The position numbers and the translations under genes were made by a program. Below the pieces are notes generated by a model. The model did not search any database, was not told the origin of the DNA, and saw only the letters and a program-made list of their open reading frames with translations. From positions 1 to 31,849 of the forward strand of contig JAFCCZ010000003.1 of NCBI GenBank assembly GCA_017609945.1: DNA of 31,849 nt, given 5' to 3'. Source of the stretch: Candidatus Iainarchaeum sp. (lineage in GTDB: Archaea > Iainarchaeota > Iainarchaeia > Iainarchaeales > GCA-2688035). Below, piece after piece: positions 7,425 through 17,019 of the stretch; position 1 is the stretch's first letter; the number at the start of each line of letters is the position of its first letter.

Positions 7425-10400
7425 TTGAGCTCAAGGCTGTCCTTGTTTATTTTTGTGATGCACATTTTGCCTGCCTTAACTTCCTCAAGCAGCTTGCTGA
7501 AAGTGTAGTTTTCTCTGACAATCGTTGAGTTTGCAATCTCAATGCTTTGCCTTGAGTCACCCGCGCTAAGGCGCTGGCCCCTGATTACTGCCTGGTCATT
7601 CATCTTTGCTGTAACCATTGCTGAGCCCTGCACGCAGTGGAACAGGAGCTTGAAGTTCCTTCCAATAGGCAAGTACACTATTCCAGTAACCTTCTTGTTT
7701 TCCTTGAGATCGGTTACAAACCCATAATACGGCTGGTTAACATTATTGCAGGAGAGAATTGTCTTTGCTGTCGTTGGGCGCACCAGGCTGTCCGGCCCTG
7801 TTTCGTTCCACGTAATCAGCGAATCTGTTGCAAAGCTTTCGTTTGCGCCGGTCTTTGTAGCATCCAGGGTGTAGAGCAGGCCCTCGCTGCCTCCCCTGTT
7901 GGTCATGTCTGCCTCAATTATTGCCGGAACCGACGGGCTGAAAGTGAAGCTAGTTCCGCTCAGGCTTACAACGGTCCCTGGTTTTGTTTCCTGGAACCTG
8001 AAGCCGTAAGTAAAGTTTCTTGACTCAAGGGCTTCTCCAAAGCCAGTGAACCCGATTGCTTCGTTTCCCTGGTATGCAATAACTCCCAATATAGAGCCGC
8101 CTGTTGCCCCGTCAAAGTTTGTTGCATAGCCCTTTGCATCAAAGCCGCCTGTGTTGCCAACGCCTGCCTTGTCCCTCATGCCTGCGTCCAGCGGCAGGTC
8201 AAACAGCGGGTTGCTTGCGTAAGCCGTTGTCGCGGACTTGCCCTTCTCCGTAAATGCTTTGTCAAGGTCTGCAAGACCTGTGACCTTTCCAAATTCAAGC
8301 GTGAACTTTTCCTTCCCCACAGCCCAACTGTAGTTGACAATTATTGGATACTTTCCGGCTTCCTTGAGCTTTGAGTCGCTCGCGCCCTCGCCCGCAACTT
8401 TCCAGTCCTTGAACCCGGAAATAACAGTTTTATCGTATGCTTTGGCAAAGTCTGCCCTGAACTCCTTTCCGTAACCGTCCTTTATGAGGAACGCGTTGAA
8501 GTCAATGTTTTTGTAGTACCACTCGGCCAAATTCCCTTCAATGCCTGCAACATTCCTGGCTTCCTTCAGGACTTTATCCTTGAGCTCTTCGCTCATCTCT
8601 TCCTTGTGCAGCACCCCAATCTGGAAGGAAATATTCGCGTAGAACTTCTTCAGGAAGTCTGTTTTTATAACTCCGCGGGTGCTTTTTGTTGGATCGCTTT
8701 CTGTTGGGATTACCCCTGTTTCAACTGGCGGTGGGGTGTAAATTGGCACCTCGTACAAGCGGTCTTTCACTTTTGCAATTTCTATTTCTTGGAATTCAAC
8801 TTCCACATATTTGGCCGTTTTTCTCTCTTCCACGCTGAGCTTTTTAAGTCCTGCATCAATTGCCTCATGCATTTTCTTGAAATCGTAAAGCGTCATGTAC
8901 TTCTCCGACTCAAGCAGGCCAAACGCTTTCAGAACCTCTTTCTCCCACTGAGTGATGCCAGCCCATCTTTCCACTTCAACAACTATTGCGTCTCCCTCTG
9001 GCTCATCTTCCAGAATCTTGAGCAGTTCAACTGTGTTGTCAACAATTGCCCCCCAATTTTCTTTATTAAATGTAAAGCCCTTTACCTGCGCAAGCTTGTC
9101 CTTGCCCTCTTTGGTGAATTCGGCGTCTTTGTTAATCAGAATCTTTTCCGCGTTTGCCTCGTCGGCAAAGAACACAAGATGCGTTTGCTTTCCATCCTCT
9201 ATGCTATCGGTCAGTTTGATTTGTACCTTTGCCCACCTGAACAGGTTCTTGGTGTTCTTGAAATCGTCAATGTTGTCCTTTGGCCACAGGGCCTCCTTTA
9301 CATTCTCCTCATTTTCGTTAAACTTAATTTTCCATCCGGTGGTGGCGTCCTGGTCACCAATCTTGCCGGTTATTTCCTTTGCTTTTTTGTTCAGCTCAAG
9401 CCCAAACTGGGATGCGTCGCAGAATGTGTTTATGGTCGCTGTTCCCTTCTTGTCTTTGCCCTTTACCTCGTCACAGATGTAACCTTTATCGTGCAGTTCC
9501 GCGCTCCAGTCAAAGCTAATCTTGTCAAATCCGTATTTGTTGAACTCGACCTCCCCGGTTTCCCCCACTTCGCATTTTTTTCCTGCTCCTGTCCAGGGCC
9601 CTGTTGCTATTGTGCCTGGGCCGCCCAGTGGGTTTCCTGAGGGGTCTGTGGTGAGTGTGGCGCACTTTGACGGGTTTAATTGGGTTTCGTCCAGGCCCTC
9701 TTTTGCGACAAGCACGCTTACCGGAATCATTACCTGCTTGCTGCTGCCGCTCGCGCCAAGTCCCATGGCATTAACCTTCTTTACCTTTGCAAGCAGCGTG
9801 GTGCTGATTTTTGCGCACTGCACCGGGCCCATCCCCATCCTGTTTATTGTTACCTCTACGTTCCACACAGAGCTGAACAGGCCGCAGTTTGTTGAAATCG
9901 GCTTGAAGGTTAGTACAACCCCGCTCTTGTCGGTGTAAGATCTTGTAATCAGCTCAAGGCTGTCTCTTGCCCCACAGGCGCTTGGTGAAATGTTCATTAC
10001 CTGCTCTTCCGGCTCAATTCTTGCAATCCCGCCGACAAACAGCCCTGACGGTATAAATCCTTTTGTTCCCCCGTATCTTCCGGTCAGGTTCAGGGCACCT
10101 GAGTTGATGCATGATTGGGCTGAGGCGCTTGGGTTTCCCTTCTCGCTGCACAACCCGGAGCGGGTGTTTTTTATGCATTCATCAATTGTTTCTCCGATTC
10201 CCCAGAGGTCCTCAAGCATTACTCTCTCATAAATTACATCGCTTCCGCCTGTTGGGCCCCTGTACCTTACTTCTGCGGTTGCCCTTACAGTGCTTCTGTA
10301 GTATGCCGCTGAAGCAGTCATCCTTAGGCCTTGGAGTGTTTGGAACGGAAGGTCTCCAATTCCCTGGCAGAGCTGTTTTCTGTACTGGAGGTTTGGCTTT

Positions 10401-13400
10401 ACCTCGTACTCAATGGTTTGGATGGTTTTGCCTTCCTCTCCGCCCTCCTTTCTTTCTCCAACAATGTATATTGCGTCCACAAGCGGGCAGTCTCCCTCGT
10501 ATCCTCTCATTGCAGAGCCCTGCCCAACCATCCCCTGTCCCTGTGGATAGAACATGCCCTGCTGCTGGTTGCCGTACGGGTAATTGTAAGATCCCTGGCC
10601 GTACTGGCCTTGCATCTGGCCACCGTACTGGCCCTGGGTAATTCCGCTTTCTCCGCTTGGAATCATACCCCCGCCCTGGAACAGGATTGTTTGGCCCTGC
10701 TCTTCTGATGCGGCCATGTTAAATGTGTTCATTGGCGTTCCAGGGAGTTGGCACCTGAATTTGATTACCCTGTCTGTTTTTTCAAGCAGTACCCCTATAT
10801 CGTAACAGTAATTGTATATCTTGGCCGCCACTGGCTTGCCAAGGAAGTTGTTTAGCGAAATTTTTGTCGGGGAGAGCTTTATGCAGTCACTGTCTATTTC
10901 GTCCGGGCGCTTCACAATAACGTCCACCGTTTCGATCTGTGTGAACTTGTCCTTGCTTCCCTCTGTTCTTGCCTTAACCTTTACTGAGAACTTGCCCATT
11001 CTGTATCCTGCTTCAACCTCAACGTCCTTGCTGTTCTGCGGCTCGAGCGAGAACTGTGATTCCTCAACTTTGATCATTGAGTCTGCTTCAAGGTCTATTT
11101 CCACTGGAATGGTGCAGGTGTTCTCAATTCTGAACTTGTTCTCTCCCAGGCCGTACTTCCAGGAGAGTTCCTGCCTTGAGTCAAAGTAGTTTGTCCTGTA
11201 GGGTGCGTCAAAGTTTCCGTACGGGTACATGCTTCCGCCCGAGTAACCTCCGCCGTAAGAACCATACCCCGACTGGCCTCCGTAAGAGCCATATCCTGAG
11301 AAGCCGTACGGGTTGTAGTTTTGCCTGTTGTACAGGCTGTTTCCAAGGTTAAACGGCATTGTCTGGATTTCCATTGGCTCTGGAGCGATTACCTTTACGC
11401 ACTTCTTCAAATCGCTTATGAAAATTTGGGTTGGAAGCTTTGCAACTATGGCTTCCTCTCCCTTTGTTGTAAGGTTAATTGCCTTGAACACTATGTCAAA
11501 CTCGCCTTCCTCGCTGTCAATGCCCGACTTTGGATCAAACTCAATGTCTATGCTGCCCTCAAATCCGGCCGGCAGGTTTGGAACTATCAGCTCAAAGTCT
11601 TCGTCAATTGTTACTGTTGCCGCGCCCGGCAGGTCGCTGCTCTCCAGCTTAAATGTTCCCAGCGCGTTCTTTTCCTTGCCTGATATTTTTACCTGCAGCT
11701 TTCTGAGAAGCACCTCTTCCGCGTTAACCTTGCACTGGTTCTTTAGCTTGATTTCAATGGATTTTGATGCGTCGCTGCTTGTGATTATTTCCCATTCAAC
11801 AGGGGTTATTTCAAGGCATTCCGCGTTGTCAACGTTTTCACCCAATCCAATCCTTATTTCCATGGGCACAACGGTCACAAAGGTCCTGTCAACGTCCTTT
11901 ATTTTGGTGTAGAAGGTTATTGCCCCGCTGAGGGTTTCAGGCTTTTCAATCAGCATTCCCTTGTCGGTTAGCTTTATGGTAATGAATAGGTTTGAGTCAG
12001 TGTTAACCGGAATGTCCTTTTCAACCTCCCCGTCAAAGAAGAATTCAACAAGGCCCCGGAAGTCGCTGCTTATTCTTGCCTCGGTTAGTTTGAGGTCTGC
12101 AACCGTCATATTGCTCAGCAGCAGCCCAAACTCGTGCTCTGAAAGCATTGGGTTAAGCTTTTTGCTTATCTTTGACGGGACAACCAGCAGGATGCTGTCG
12201 TCTATCTGCATTTCCATCTCAATTGACTTGTAGCCGTTCTTTGAGGCCTCAATCTTCAGGGTTTGCCCTGGCGCAGGTGCCTCCAGCTCAAAGCTTGCCT
12301 CTCCCTCGCCGTTTGTCTGCGAGCTGAAGACAATTATGTCGTCAAGGGTTGCCGTTACAATTGCGTTACTCAGGCCCTCGCTGTTGCTGTCGGTTACCCT
12401 GACCAGAACAAGGTTGTCAATCATTGGAACGATTTCCTTTGGGATCACGTCAATGCTGAGCTGTTCTGCCGCGCCAACATTGATGTTTATTGCCTCGTCA
12501 AACACCGGGGCCTTGTCGCTCTTGATCGTTATTGTGAGGAGGTTGCTTCCCTCTTTCTCGGTTGCAAACTCCACATAGCCCGACACAACGCTTCCCTTGT
12601 GGATGTTTCCAACCGGCTTTGTTACAGAGTATGCGTCTGCGACTCCCTGTGAAGCGCTTCCAAGGGCGTCAATTATCTTAAAGTTTGTGAACAGCAGGCC
12701 GTCGCTCTCGCTTCCGATCTCAAGCTCTGCGTTTGTCTGCGGCCTTTCGCCAACGCTGTTTATTGAAAAGTGCAGTTTGTACCTGTTTGAAATTGAGGCA
12801 GGGTACTCTGAAACAACCCTTAGTTCTGTGTTTTTTGCAATGTCCTCTATTGTAAAGCTCTTGCAGAAGAACGAGTCGCAGAGGTTTGTTGGGCCGACGG
12901 TGTAGGTGGCAACGTCCGCGTTGGCGTAGAGTGCCTGCTTTTTGGCTGTGGCCTCTCCCGCCCCAAGCGCCGAGTCTGTTGGGGACCTGACATATGCCCC
13001 TGTTTTGCCCCAGCCCCTGTATGCAACCTGCAGCTGTGACTGCATTGGGATATCGCCCTTTATTTGGATGTCTGCCTCAAGCTCGTACACCCCGTATGAA
13101 ACGTTCTTCCACTCAACGCTTGCCCACTTGCTGTTTCCAACGGTCAGGTGCTTGCTGTCCTCTGCATACCCGGTTGGTGGGCTGTAGGATGTTCCCTTCT
13201 TAATGTTGAGGGTTGAGGCCGCTACTTCCTTGATGTAGAGGTCGTCTTCTTCCATTATGTTAATCCTTCCGTCCTTGGAGCCGCCTGTTCTGACGTGGAT
13301 TCCGGCAGAGTTAAAGCGGCTGTCCTTTGGAATCTTCAGCAGGAGCTTTGCCTTATAGCTTTGCCCTGCGGCAATAGTCCTTCCAAAAGTTTTCTCCTCG

Positions 13401-15229
13401 TTTATGAAAAGCCCTAACAGCTCTACCTCAAGCTTTGGGGCTGCCTTTACAAGGGTAACTTTCTTCACAAGCTTTGCGTTTGGGTCAGGGCTTAATCCTG
13501 AAGTGTTGTAGGGCAGGAATCCCTCCGCATCCACTCTGAAGAAAACCTTTTTGTCTGCCCTTGTGTTGAACACGGTAATTCCATCAAGGGATGTTAAGGA
13601 CTCTTCCTCCCTTTCCCCTGAAACAATATTGTGCAGTTCAACCAGGGCTCCCTGCACCGGCTCTCCCTGGTCGTCTACAACCAATACCTCAAGGTCTCCA
13701 AACCCGATGTCCAGGACTATTGAGATTTTGTTCTCCTCCCTTGCCTGGATTGTTATCGGGCTGCTGTTCTTTCCCTCAAAGCCCTTTTTGGCCGCGTAAA
13801 CATAGTAGGTTTCAAGAGCTAGGCTTGGGAACTCTGCCTTTCCGTCAAAGCCGGTTGTTTTGGCCCTTCCCGTTATTGTGCCGTCGGATTTCTTCAAAAC
13901 AAGCTTTACTCCGTCAATCGGGTTTCCCCTCGTGTCCTTTACCTCAACTATTAATGCCTGGCTGTTGCTTGAGGTGGCGGGCTCAAGTAATACCTGGTTG
14001 AAGCTTTCTCCAGGGGAGACCCCGCTTACGGTTGCAATAATGTAGCCGGGGTGGTTTATCTCCAAATCAAACGCAAGGTTTTCCGGGACATCAAATATTG
14101 CCTTTCCCTGGTCATCTGTTTGCTCAACCCCCCTCTGGGTGTTGCTTTTCTTCAGTACAACCTCTGCTCCCTCAATCGGCTGATTTGTTGTGGAGTCCTT
14201 TACCAGAACCTTTATTGTGCCTGCAACGCTTGCCTCAAGCACTGCTTGGAATTCAATTGAGGAGTCCTTTGTCAAATCCTTTACATCGTTTATCATGCTG
14301 CTGTCGTAGTCAGCGTATCTTCCCTGCCTGTCCCTTGCAATAATGTAGTATTTTCCTGTTGGAACCTCGCTAAACACCGCGGCACCTGAATCGCTTGTGT
14401 ACTCCATCTGCTGCTCTGTCTGCTCAATTCCCTCAATTCTCATTAAGATTACTGTTGCACCGGAAATGCTGTCCGCGTCCACATCCTTCACGTAAACGGA
14501 AATAGTTCCTGTTTCGGTTTCCTCCTCCTGCAGCAAAAGCTGTGGAACGGCATCGTCAAGGTTTATCACGCCGTTCTCAATGCTAAATCCTGAGACCGGG
14601 CTTGCAAGCAGGTTTCCGCAGTTTGCCGGAACATCAAGCTCTATTTCTCCGTTGCTTGTGCTTTTTTGCTCTGAGAAGTCGCTTTCAGGGTTTGAGCAGC
14701 TGAAGTTCAGGGTTACCGGCTTTTGGAGCAGTGAACTGGTTTGCCTGTCCATCAGCTGGATTGTTTTTGAGAGGATTGCAATCTCTTTGGAGAGAGAAAT
14801 GGCCTTTTCAATTGAGGTTTTTGCGTCAAATTCTTTGGTTGCCTGTTCATAGCCTTGCTTTTCCGCAACCACTGTTACCTCTGCCCCCGCCGGGAAGGTA
14901 AACACCGCCTTTCCCTCGGCGTCTGTTTCAATTACAAAGCTTTGCTCGTTGAATGAAACAGTCAGGCTTGCATTTTCAATCGGTGAGCCCTCGTCGTAAT
15001 CTGTTACAACAAATGTAATTGTTGCCTGCGGTGCAAGTATTCCCATCAAAACCCAGGCAATTCCCGCAACAATCAGCAGCGCAATAATGGCCATTACCGG
15101 AAAAGAGGGAATGTTCTTTGATTCAATGAAGTCAATTGCAGGGTAAAGCGAGAGGCCTTTCTTGTCAAGCCAGTCAATAAATGCATAGTATTTGTCTTCT
15201 GCTTGCAAGTAATAATCCTTCAAGGCCAT
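7385..15229 (-). CDS. Giant surface protein B (membrane-anchored Ig-like repeat protein, 2614 residues as encoded)
   Basis: The tail is MALKDYYLQAEDKYYAFID with E11-D12, D19 and D22, then IPSFP at 40-44 and a membrane helix at about 45-66. Six carboxypeptidase-regulatory-like repeats follow; the second shares with giant A the Cys-bearing pattern TLNF-S/T-C...PANC. The conserved module spans about 597-798 (GIHVRTGG, KWASVEW, YRGWG, RSPTDSALG, LYANAD, then paired Cys in CDSFFCKSF). A seventh repeat and NEW3-like domains follow (AECLEITPVEW near 1131). Two low-complexity segments interrupt the beta domains: Gly/Tyr/Ser-rich at about 1293-1351 and Gln/Gly/Tyr-rich at about 1516-1578. The C-terminal half holds CDASQF, FNAFLIKDGYGKEFRADF and LFDLPLDAG blocks shared with giant A. 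The encoded product stops at KKK-TAA within an A10 tract, and the CAP domain follows in the next frame. It is likely a secreted-side adhesin or stalk. No enzyme motif was recognised in the body. Confidence 0.88.
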   Translation of the reverse strand: MALKDYYLQAEDKYYAFIDWLDKKGLSLYPAIDFIESKNIPSFPVMAIIALLIVAGIAWVLMGILAPQATITFVVTDYDEGSPIENASLTVSFNEQSFVIETDAEGKAVFTFPAGAEVTVVAEKQGYEQATKEFDAKTSIEKAISLSKEIAILSKTIQLMDRQTSSLLQKPVTLNFSCSNPESDFSEQKSTSNGEIELDVPANCGNLLASPVSGFSIENGVINLDDAVPQLLLQEEETETGTISVYVKDVDADSISGATVILMRIEGIEQTEQQMEYTSDSGAAVFSEVPTGKYYIIARDRQGRYADYDSSMINDVKDLTKDSSIEFQAVLEASVAGTIKVLVKDSTTNQPIEGAEVVLKKSNTQRGVEQTDDQGKAIFDVPENLAFDLEINHPGYIIATVSGVSPGESFNQVLLEPATSSNSQALIVEVKDTRGNPIDGVKLVLKKSDGTITGRAKTTGFDGKAEFPSLALETYYVYAAKKGFEGKNSSPITIQAREENKISIVLDIGFGDLEVLVVDDQGEPVQGALVELHNIVSGEREEESLTSLDGITVFNTRADKKVFFRVDAEGFLPYNTSGLSPDPNAKLVKKVTLVKAAPKLEVELLGLFINEEKTFGRTIAAGQSYKAKLLLKIPKDSRFNSAGIHVRTGGSKDGRINIMEEDDLYIKEVAASTLNIKKGTSYSPPTGYAEDSKHLTVGNSKWASVEWKNVSYGVYELEADIQIKGDIPMQSQLQVAYRGWGKTGAYVRSPTDSALGAGEATAKKQALYANADVATYTVGPTNLCDSFFCKSFTIEDIAKNTELRVVSEYPASISNRYKLHFSINSVGERPQTNAELEIGSESDGLLFTNFKIIDALGSASQGVADAYSVTKPVGNIHKGSVVSGYVEFATEKEGSNLLTITIKSDKAPVFDEAININVGAAEQLSIDVIPKEIVPMIDNLVLVRVTDSNSEGLSNAIVTATLDDIIVFSSQTNGEGEASFELEAPAPGQTLKIEASKNGYKSIEMEMQIDDSILLVVPSKISKKLNPMLSEHEFGLLLSNMTVADLKLTEARISSDFRGLVEFFFDGEVEKDIPVNTDSNLFITIKLTDKGMLIEKPETLSGAITFYTKIKDVDRTFVTVVPMEIRIGLGENVDNAECLEITPVEWEIITSSDASKSIEIKLKNQCKVNAEEVLLRKLQVKISGKEKNALGTFKLESSDLPGAATVTIDEDFELIVPNLPAGFEGSIDIEFDPKSGIDSEEGEFDIVFKAINLTTKGEEAIVAKLPTQIFISDLKKCVKVIAPEPMEIQTMPFNLGNSLYNRQNYNPYGFSGYGSYGGQSGYGSYGGGYSGGSMYPYGNFDAPYRTNYFDSRQELSWKYGLGENKFRIENTCTIPVEIDLEADSMIKVEESQFSLEPQNSKDVEVEAGYRMGKFSVKVKARTEGSKDKFTQIETVDVIVKRPDEIDSDCIKLSPTKISLNNFLGKPVAAKIYNYCYDIGVLLEKTDRVIKFRCQLPGTPMNTFNMAASEEQGQTILFQGGGMIPSGESGITQGQYGGQMQGQYGQGSYNYPYGNQQQGMFYPQGQGMVGQGSAMRGYEGDCPLVDAIYIVGERKEGGEEGKTIQTIEYEVKPNLQYRKQLCQGIGDLPFQTLQGLRMTASAAYYRSTVRATAEVRYRGPTGGSDVIYERVMLEDLWGIGETIDECIKNTRSGLCSEKGNPSASAQSCINSGALNLTGRYGGTKGFIPSGLFVGGIARIEPEEQVMNISPSACGARDSLELITRSYTDKSGVVLTFKPISTNCGLFSSVWNVEVTINRMGMGPVQCAKISTTLLAKVKKVNAMGLGASGSSKQVMIPVSVLVAKEGLDETQLNPSKCATLTTDPSGNPLGGPGTIATGPWTGAGKKCEVGETGEVEFNKYGFDKISFDWSAELHDKGYICDEVKGKDKKGTATINTFCDASQFGLELNKKAKEITGKIGDQDATTGWKIKFNENEENVKEALWPKDNIDDFKNTKNLFRWAKVQIKLTDSIEDGKQTHLVFFADEANAEKILINKDAEFTKEGKDKLAQVKGFTFNKENWGAIVDNTVELLKILEDEPEGDAIVVEVERWAGITQWEKEVLKAFGLLESEKYMTLYDFKKMHEAIDAGLKKLSVEERKTAKYVEVEFQEIEIAKVKDRLYEVPIYTPPPVETGVIPTESDPTKSTRGVIKTDFLKKFYANISFQIGVLHKEEMSEELKDKVLKEARNVAGIEGNLAEWYYKNIDFNAFLIKDGYGKEFRADFAKAYDKTVISGFKDWKVAGEGASDSKLKEAGKYPIIVNYSWAVGKEKFTLEFGKVTGLADLDKAFTEKGKSATTAYASNPLFDLPLDAGMRDKAGVGNTGGFDAKGYATNFDGATGGSILGVIAYQGNEAIGFTGFGEALESRNFTYGFRFQETKPGTVVSLSGTSFTFSPSVPAIIEADMTNRGGSEGLLYTLDATKTGANESFATDSLITWNETGPDSLVRPTTAKTILSCNNVNQPYYGFVTDLKENKKVTGIVYLPIGRNFKLLFHCVQGSAMVTAKMNDQAVIRGQRLSAGDSRQSIEIANSTIVRENYTFSKLLEEVKAGKMCITKINKDSLELKWNTTKWVAPKKK
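7388..7397 (-). other. A10 slippery tract at the end of giant B
   Basis: The coding strand reads GCGCC followed by ten A and TAACTAATTCC. In the giant B frame this gives P-K-K-K-stop. With 11 A it gives P-K-K-K-I-T-N-S-G-Q and enters the CAP domain. Runs of nine or more A are known sites of RNA polymerase slippage and of replication indels, and they are also a common sequencing-error site. All three explanations remain open. Confidence 0.8.
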
Positions 15230-15354
15230 ATTTATTCACTTGATAACTTAATTACTATTATTGTATCATTTTGTATTTATTAATCTAATGCCCTGCCGTA
15301 TATCAGCTAAAGAGTAGGTCTTCCTTATTTAAATGCTTTTTGCTTTCTTTCCAA
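15230..15354 (-). promoter_or_regulatory. Upstream region of giant B
   Basis: This is an AT-rich 125-bp gap between the stop of the 554-residue pilin-like protein (15355) and the ATG of giant B. On the minus strand, ATTTAAATAA (15334-15325) and TTAATAAATAC (15283-15273) are TATA-like. The proximal one would put transcription start about 20-25 bases before the ATG. No clear Shine-Dalgarno sequence precedes the start (AGTGAATAAAT-ATG). No hairpin plus T-run terminator for the preceding gene was seen. Confidence 0.4.
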
Positions 15355-17019
15355 TCACTGTGGAGCGCAGCCAAGCGCGTTCTTGAAGTCCTGGTCAAAG
15401 TGTGTAACGCAGGTCCATCCATTGTCAAAGCTGCAGGGGGTTTCTGTTGGACCGCTTCCGTACTTGCAGTCCCCGCCGATTCCTCCCTGGTCCCACCTTG
15501 GCGTGAACGGCGTAAAGTAATTGTCCAAAAGCCTTATGCTGTAAATCTTGTCGTCTGGGTCTGTCTTGTCAACCATGTAAGTTCTGTCAGTCTCCTTAAA
15601 CCAGAGCTTTACGGCCACCTTCTCTATTTCGGTGCAGTGCGACTGCCCGAAATCGGATCCGCCTCCAGAGCACGCAAGCTGGTTGGTTTCAATTCCTGGC
15701 TTCTCCATGTCCCCAAAAATTCCTATTTTCCTCTCAGGGGTTCTTGGGCAGTCATTGAACGAATAGCCTGTGCCTCCGCCAGGCGTGCCTGTTGGAGTGC
15801 TATTGTCTCCCACCTGCGGGAGGTTTTTTGACCTGAGAGAGAATGCGGTAATATCAAGCTCCCTGATGTAAGCACATTCGCTTCCGCCAACAAGCACAAA
15901 CGAATCGTTTGGATCAGAGTCAAGCCAGCCTCCTGCAACAGACGCTTCGGCAATATCGCACACTCTTTTCTTAACAACCTTTTTCAGGATTTTTTTCATG
16001 CTGTTGTCTGCCCCGCTGTCCGGGTCGCTTGCATTGTAGGTCAGGCCCGGTAGCCAGGGAACGGAGAGGTTTACAATAACGTCCTGGTCCTTTGTCTTGT
16101 TTCCAGGACAGTTTGCCCCTGCAAAGCTCACTGAGCCCGGCTTTGTAAAAGGGTTTCCCCTTGGGTTGCAGTATCCCTCGTCGCACATTCCAATTGCCAT
16201 TTCCTCAATCTGGTTGTGGATGTTTGGCGAGAAAAGCCCTATATCAGAGGCCCCCGGTGGAATCACTCCACCGTTCAGCGGAAAGTGGGCTATGGCCCTT
16301 GCCTCGGCAATCGCCTTGAACACCCTCAGCGGAACATATATCCTGAAGTTGGCCCTTGGAAGAATTATTTCCTTTATTTCGTCGCCTGTTGACTTGTTTA
16401 TTACCCTTATCCTTGGAAGTTTTTCGTATTCCTCCTGGCTGAGCTTTGCCACCTTAAGGTTCACGTAAAAGGTTCCCTTGTCGCAATTCTTTGGGTTGCC
16501 GGTTGGGCAGTCTATTACCTCAAAAAAGTCGTCGTCCTCCACGCTCTTTTTTGTCAGCTCGTAGAGCATCTCTTCAAAGGTTTCCTCTCCCTCAATTGAA
16601 ATTGAGTAGCTTCCAAAGCTTCCCTCCCCGAAAAAGATTGCCTGAAGGCTTGCAGAGGTAAACTCTGCAAACTGCCTGCCGCCCTCCGTGCCCCCAAACT
16701 TTGCCTCGGCAAACTTTCGCTTAATGTCGTCCCACTCCCTGTCCTGCATAAAGTCCAGGGTAATTCCGCCTGTGTTCTTGTCAGTCATCCAGTCCTCAAT
16801 AGTCTTTCTCAAACTGTAGTTGAAAACCTGTATTGCGTCAGACCTTGAGATGTCTGCAACGGCCTGAAGCTCGGCCATTCTTTGCTCCTGCGAGATTCTG
16901 GTGGAGGCGGACCGTTCGCTCTGGATCATCCCGTTAATCAGCAAAACACTCAGGGCAATCAGCAGAAAGGAAACCAATGCGGTAAAAAGATTGAAGCCCT
17001 TGGAATCCAATTGAATCAC
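15355..17019 (-). CDS. Large pilin-like, cysteine-rich surface protein (554 residues)
   Basis: It starts with GTG at 17019, whose last bases overlap the TGA of giant C (GTGA), so translation is probably coupled to that gene. The N-terminus MIQLDSKGFNLFTALVSFLL resembles a type IV pilin or pseudopilin: a short charged leader ending in KG, then an unbroken hydrophobic helix (about residues 9-30) followed by a polar amphipathic stretch. The usual Glu at +5 after the putative G/F cleavage is absent (Thr there), so processing by a prepilin peptidase is uncertain and a simple signal anchor is an alternative. The body is long for a pilin and carries about 14 cysteines, including CDEGYC, CAYIREL and CKYGSGPTETPC. 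There are Gly/Thr-rich turns (TPTGTPGGGTG) and many Asp/Asn near the end. This fits a disulfide-stabilised extracellular tip or minor subunit, by inference. The linkage to giant C suggests they work together. Confidence 0.72.
   Translation of the reverse strand: MIQLDSKGFNLFTALVSFLLIALSVLLINGMIQSERSASTRISQEQRMAELQAVADISRSDAIQVFNYSLRKTIEDWMTDKNTGGITLDFMQDREWDDIKRKFAEAKFGGTEGGRQFAEFTSASLQAIFFGEGSFGSYSISIEGEETFEEMLYELTKKSVEDDDFFEVIDCPTGNPKNCDKGTFYVNLKVAKLSQEEYEKLPRIRVINKSTGDEIKEIILPRANFRIYVPLRVFKAIAEARAIAHFPLNGGVIPPGASDIGLFSPNIHNQIEEMAIGMCDEGYCNPRGNPFTKPGSVSFAGANCPGNKTKDQDVIVNLSVPWLPGLTYNASDPDSGADNSMKKILKKVVKKRVCDIAEASVAGGWLDSDPNDSFVLVGGSECAYIRELDITAFSLRSKNLPQVGDNSTPTGTPGGGTGYSFNDCPRTPERKIGIFGDMEKPGIETNQLACSGGGSDFGQSHCTEIEKVAVKLWFKETDRTYMVDKTDPDDKIYSIRLLDNYFTPFTPRWDQGGIGGDCKYGSGPTETPCSFDNGWTCVTHFDQDFKNALGCAPQ

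Noticed and set aside
8606..9640. 344-codon open frame on the plus strand opposite giant B
   Set aside because: The minus-strand frame is continuous and homologous to the paralogues here. The plus frame is Phe/Cys/Leu-rich with no domain, promoter or homology, and looks like an antisense shadow of the codon bias.
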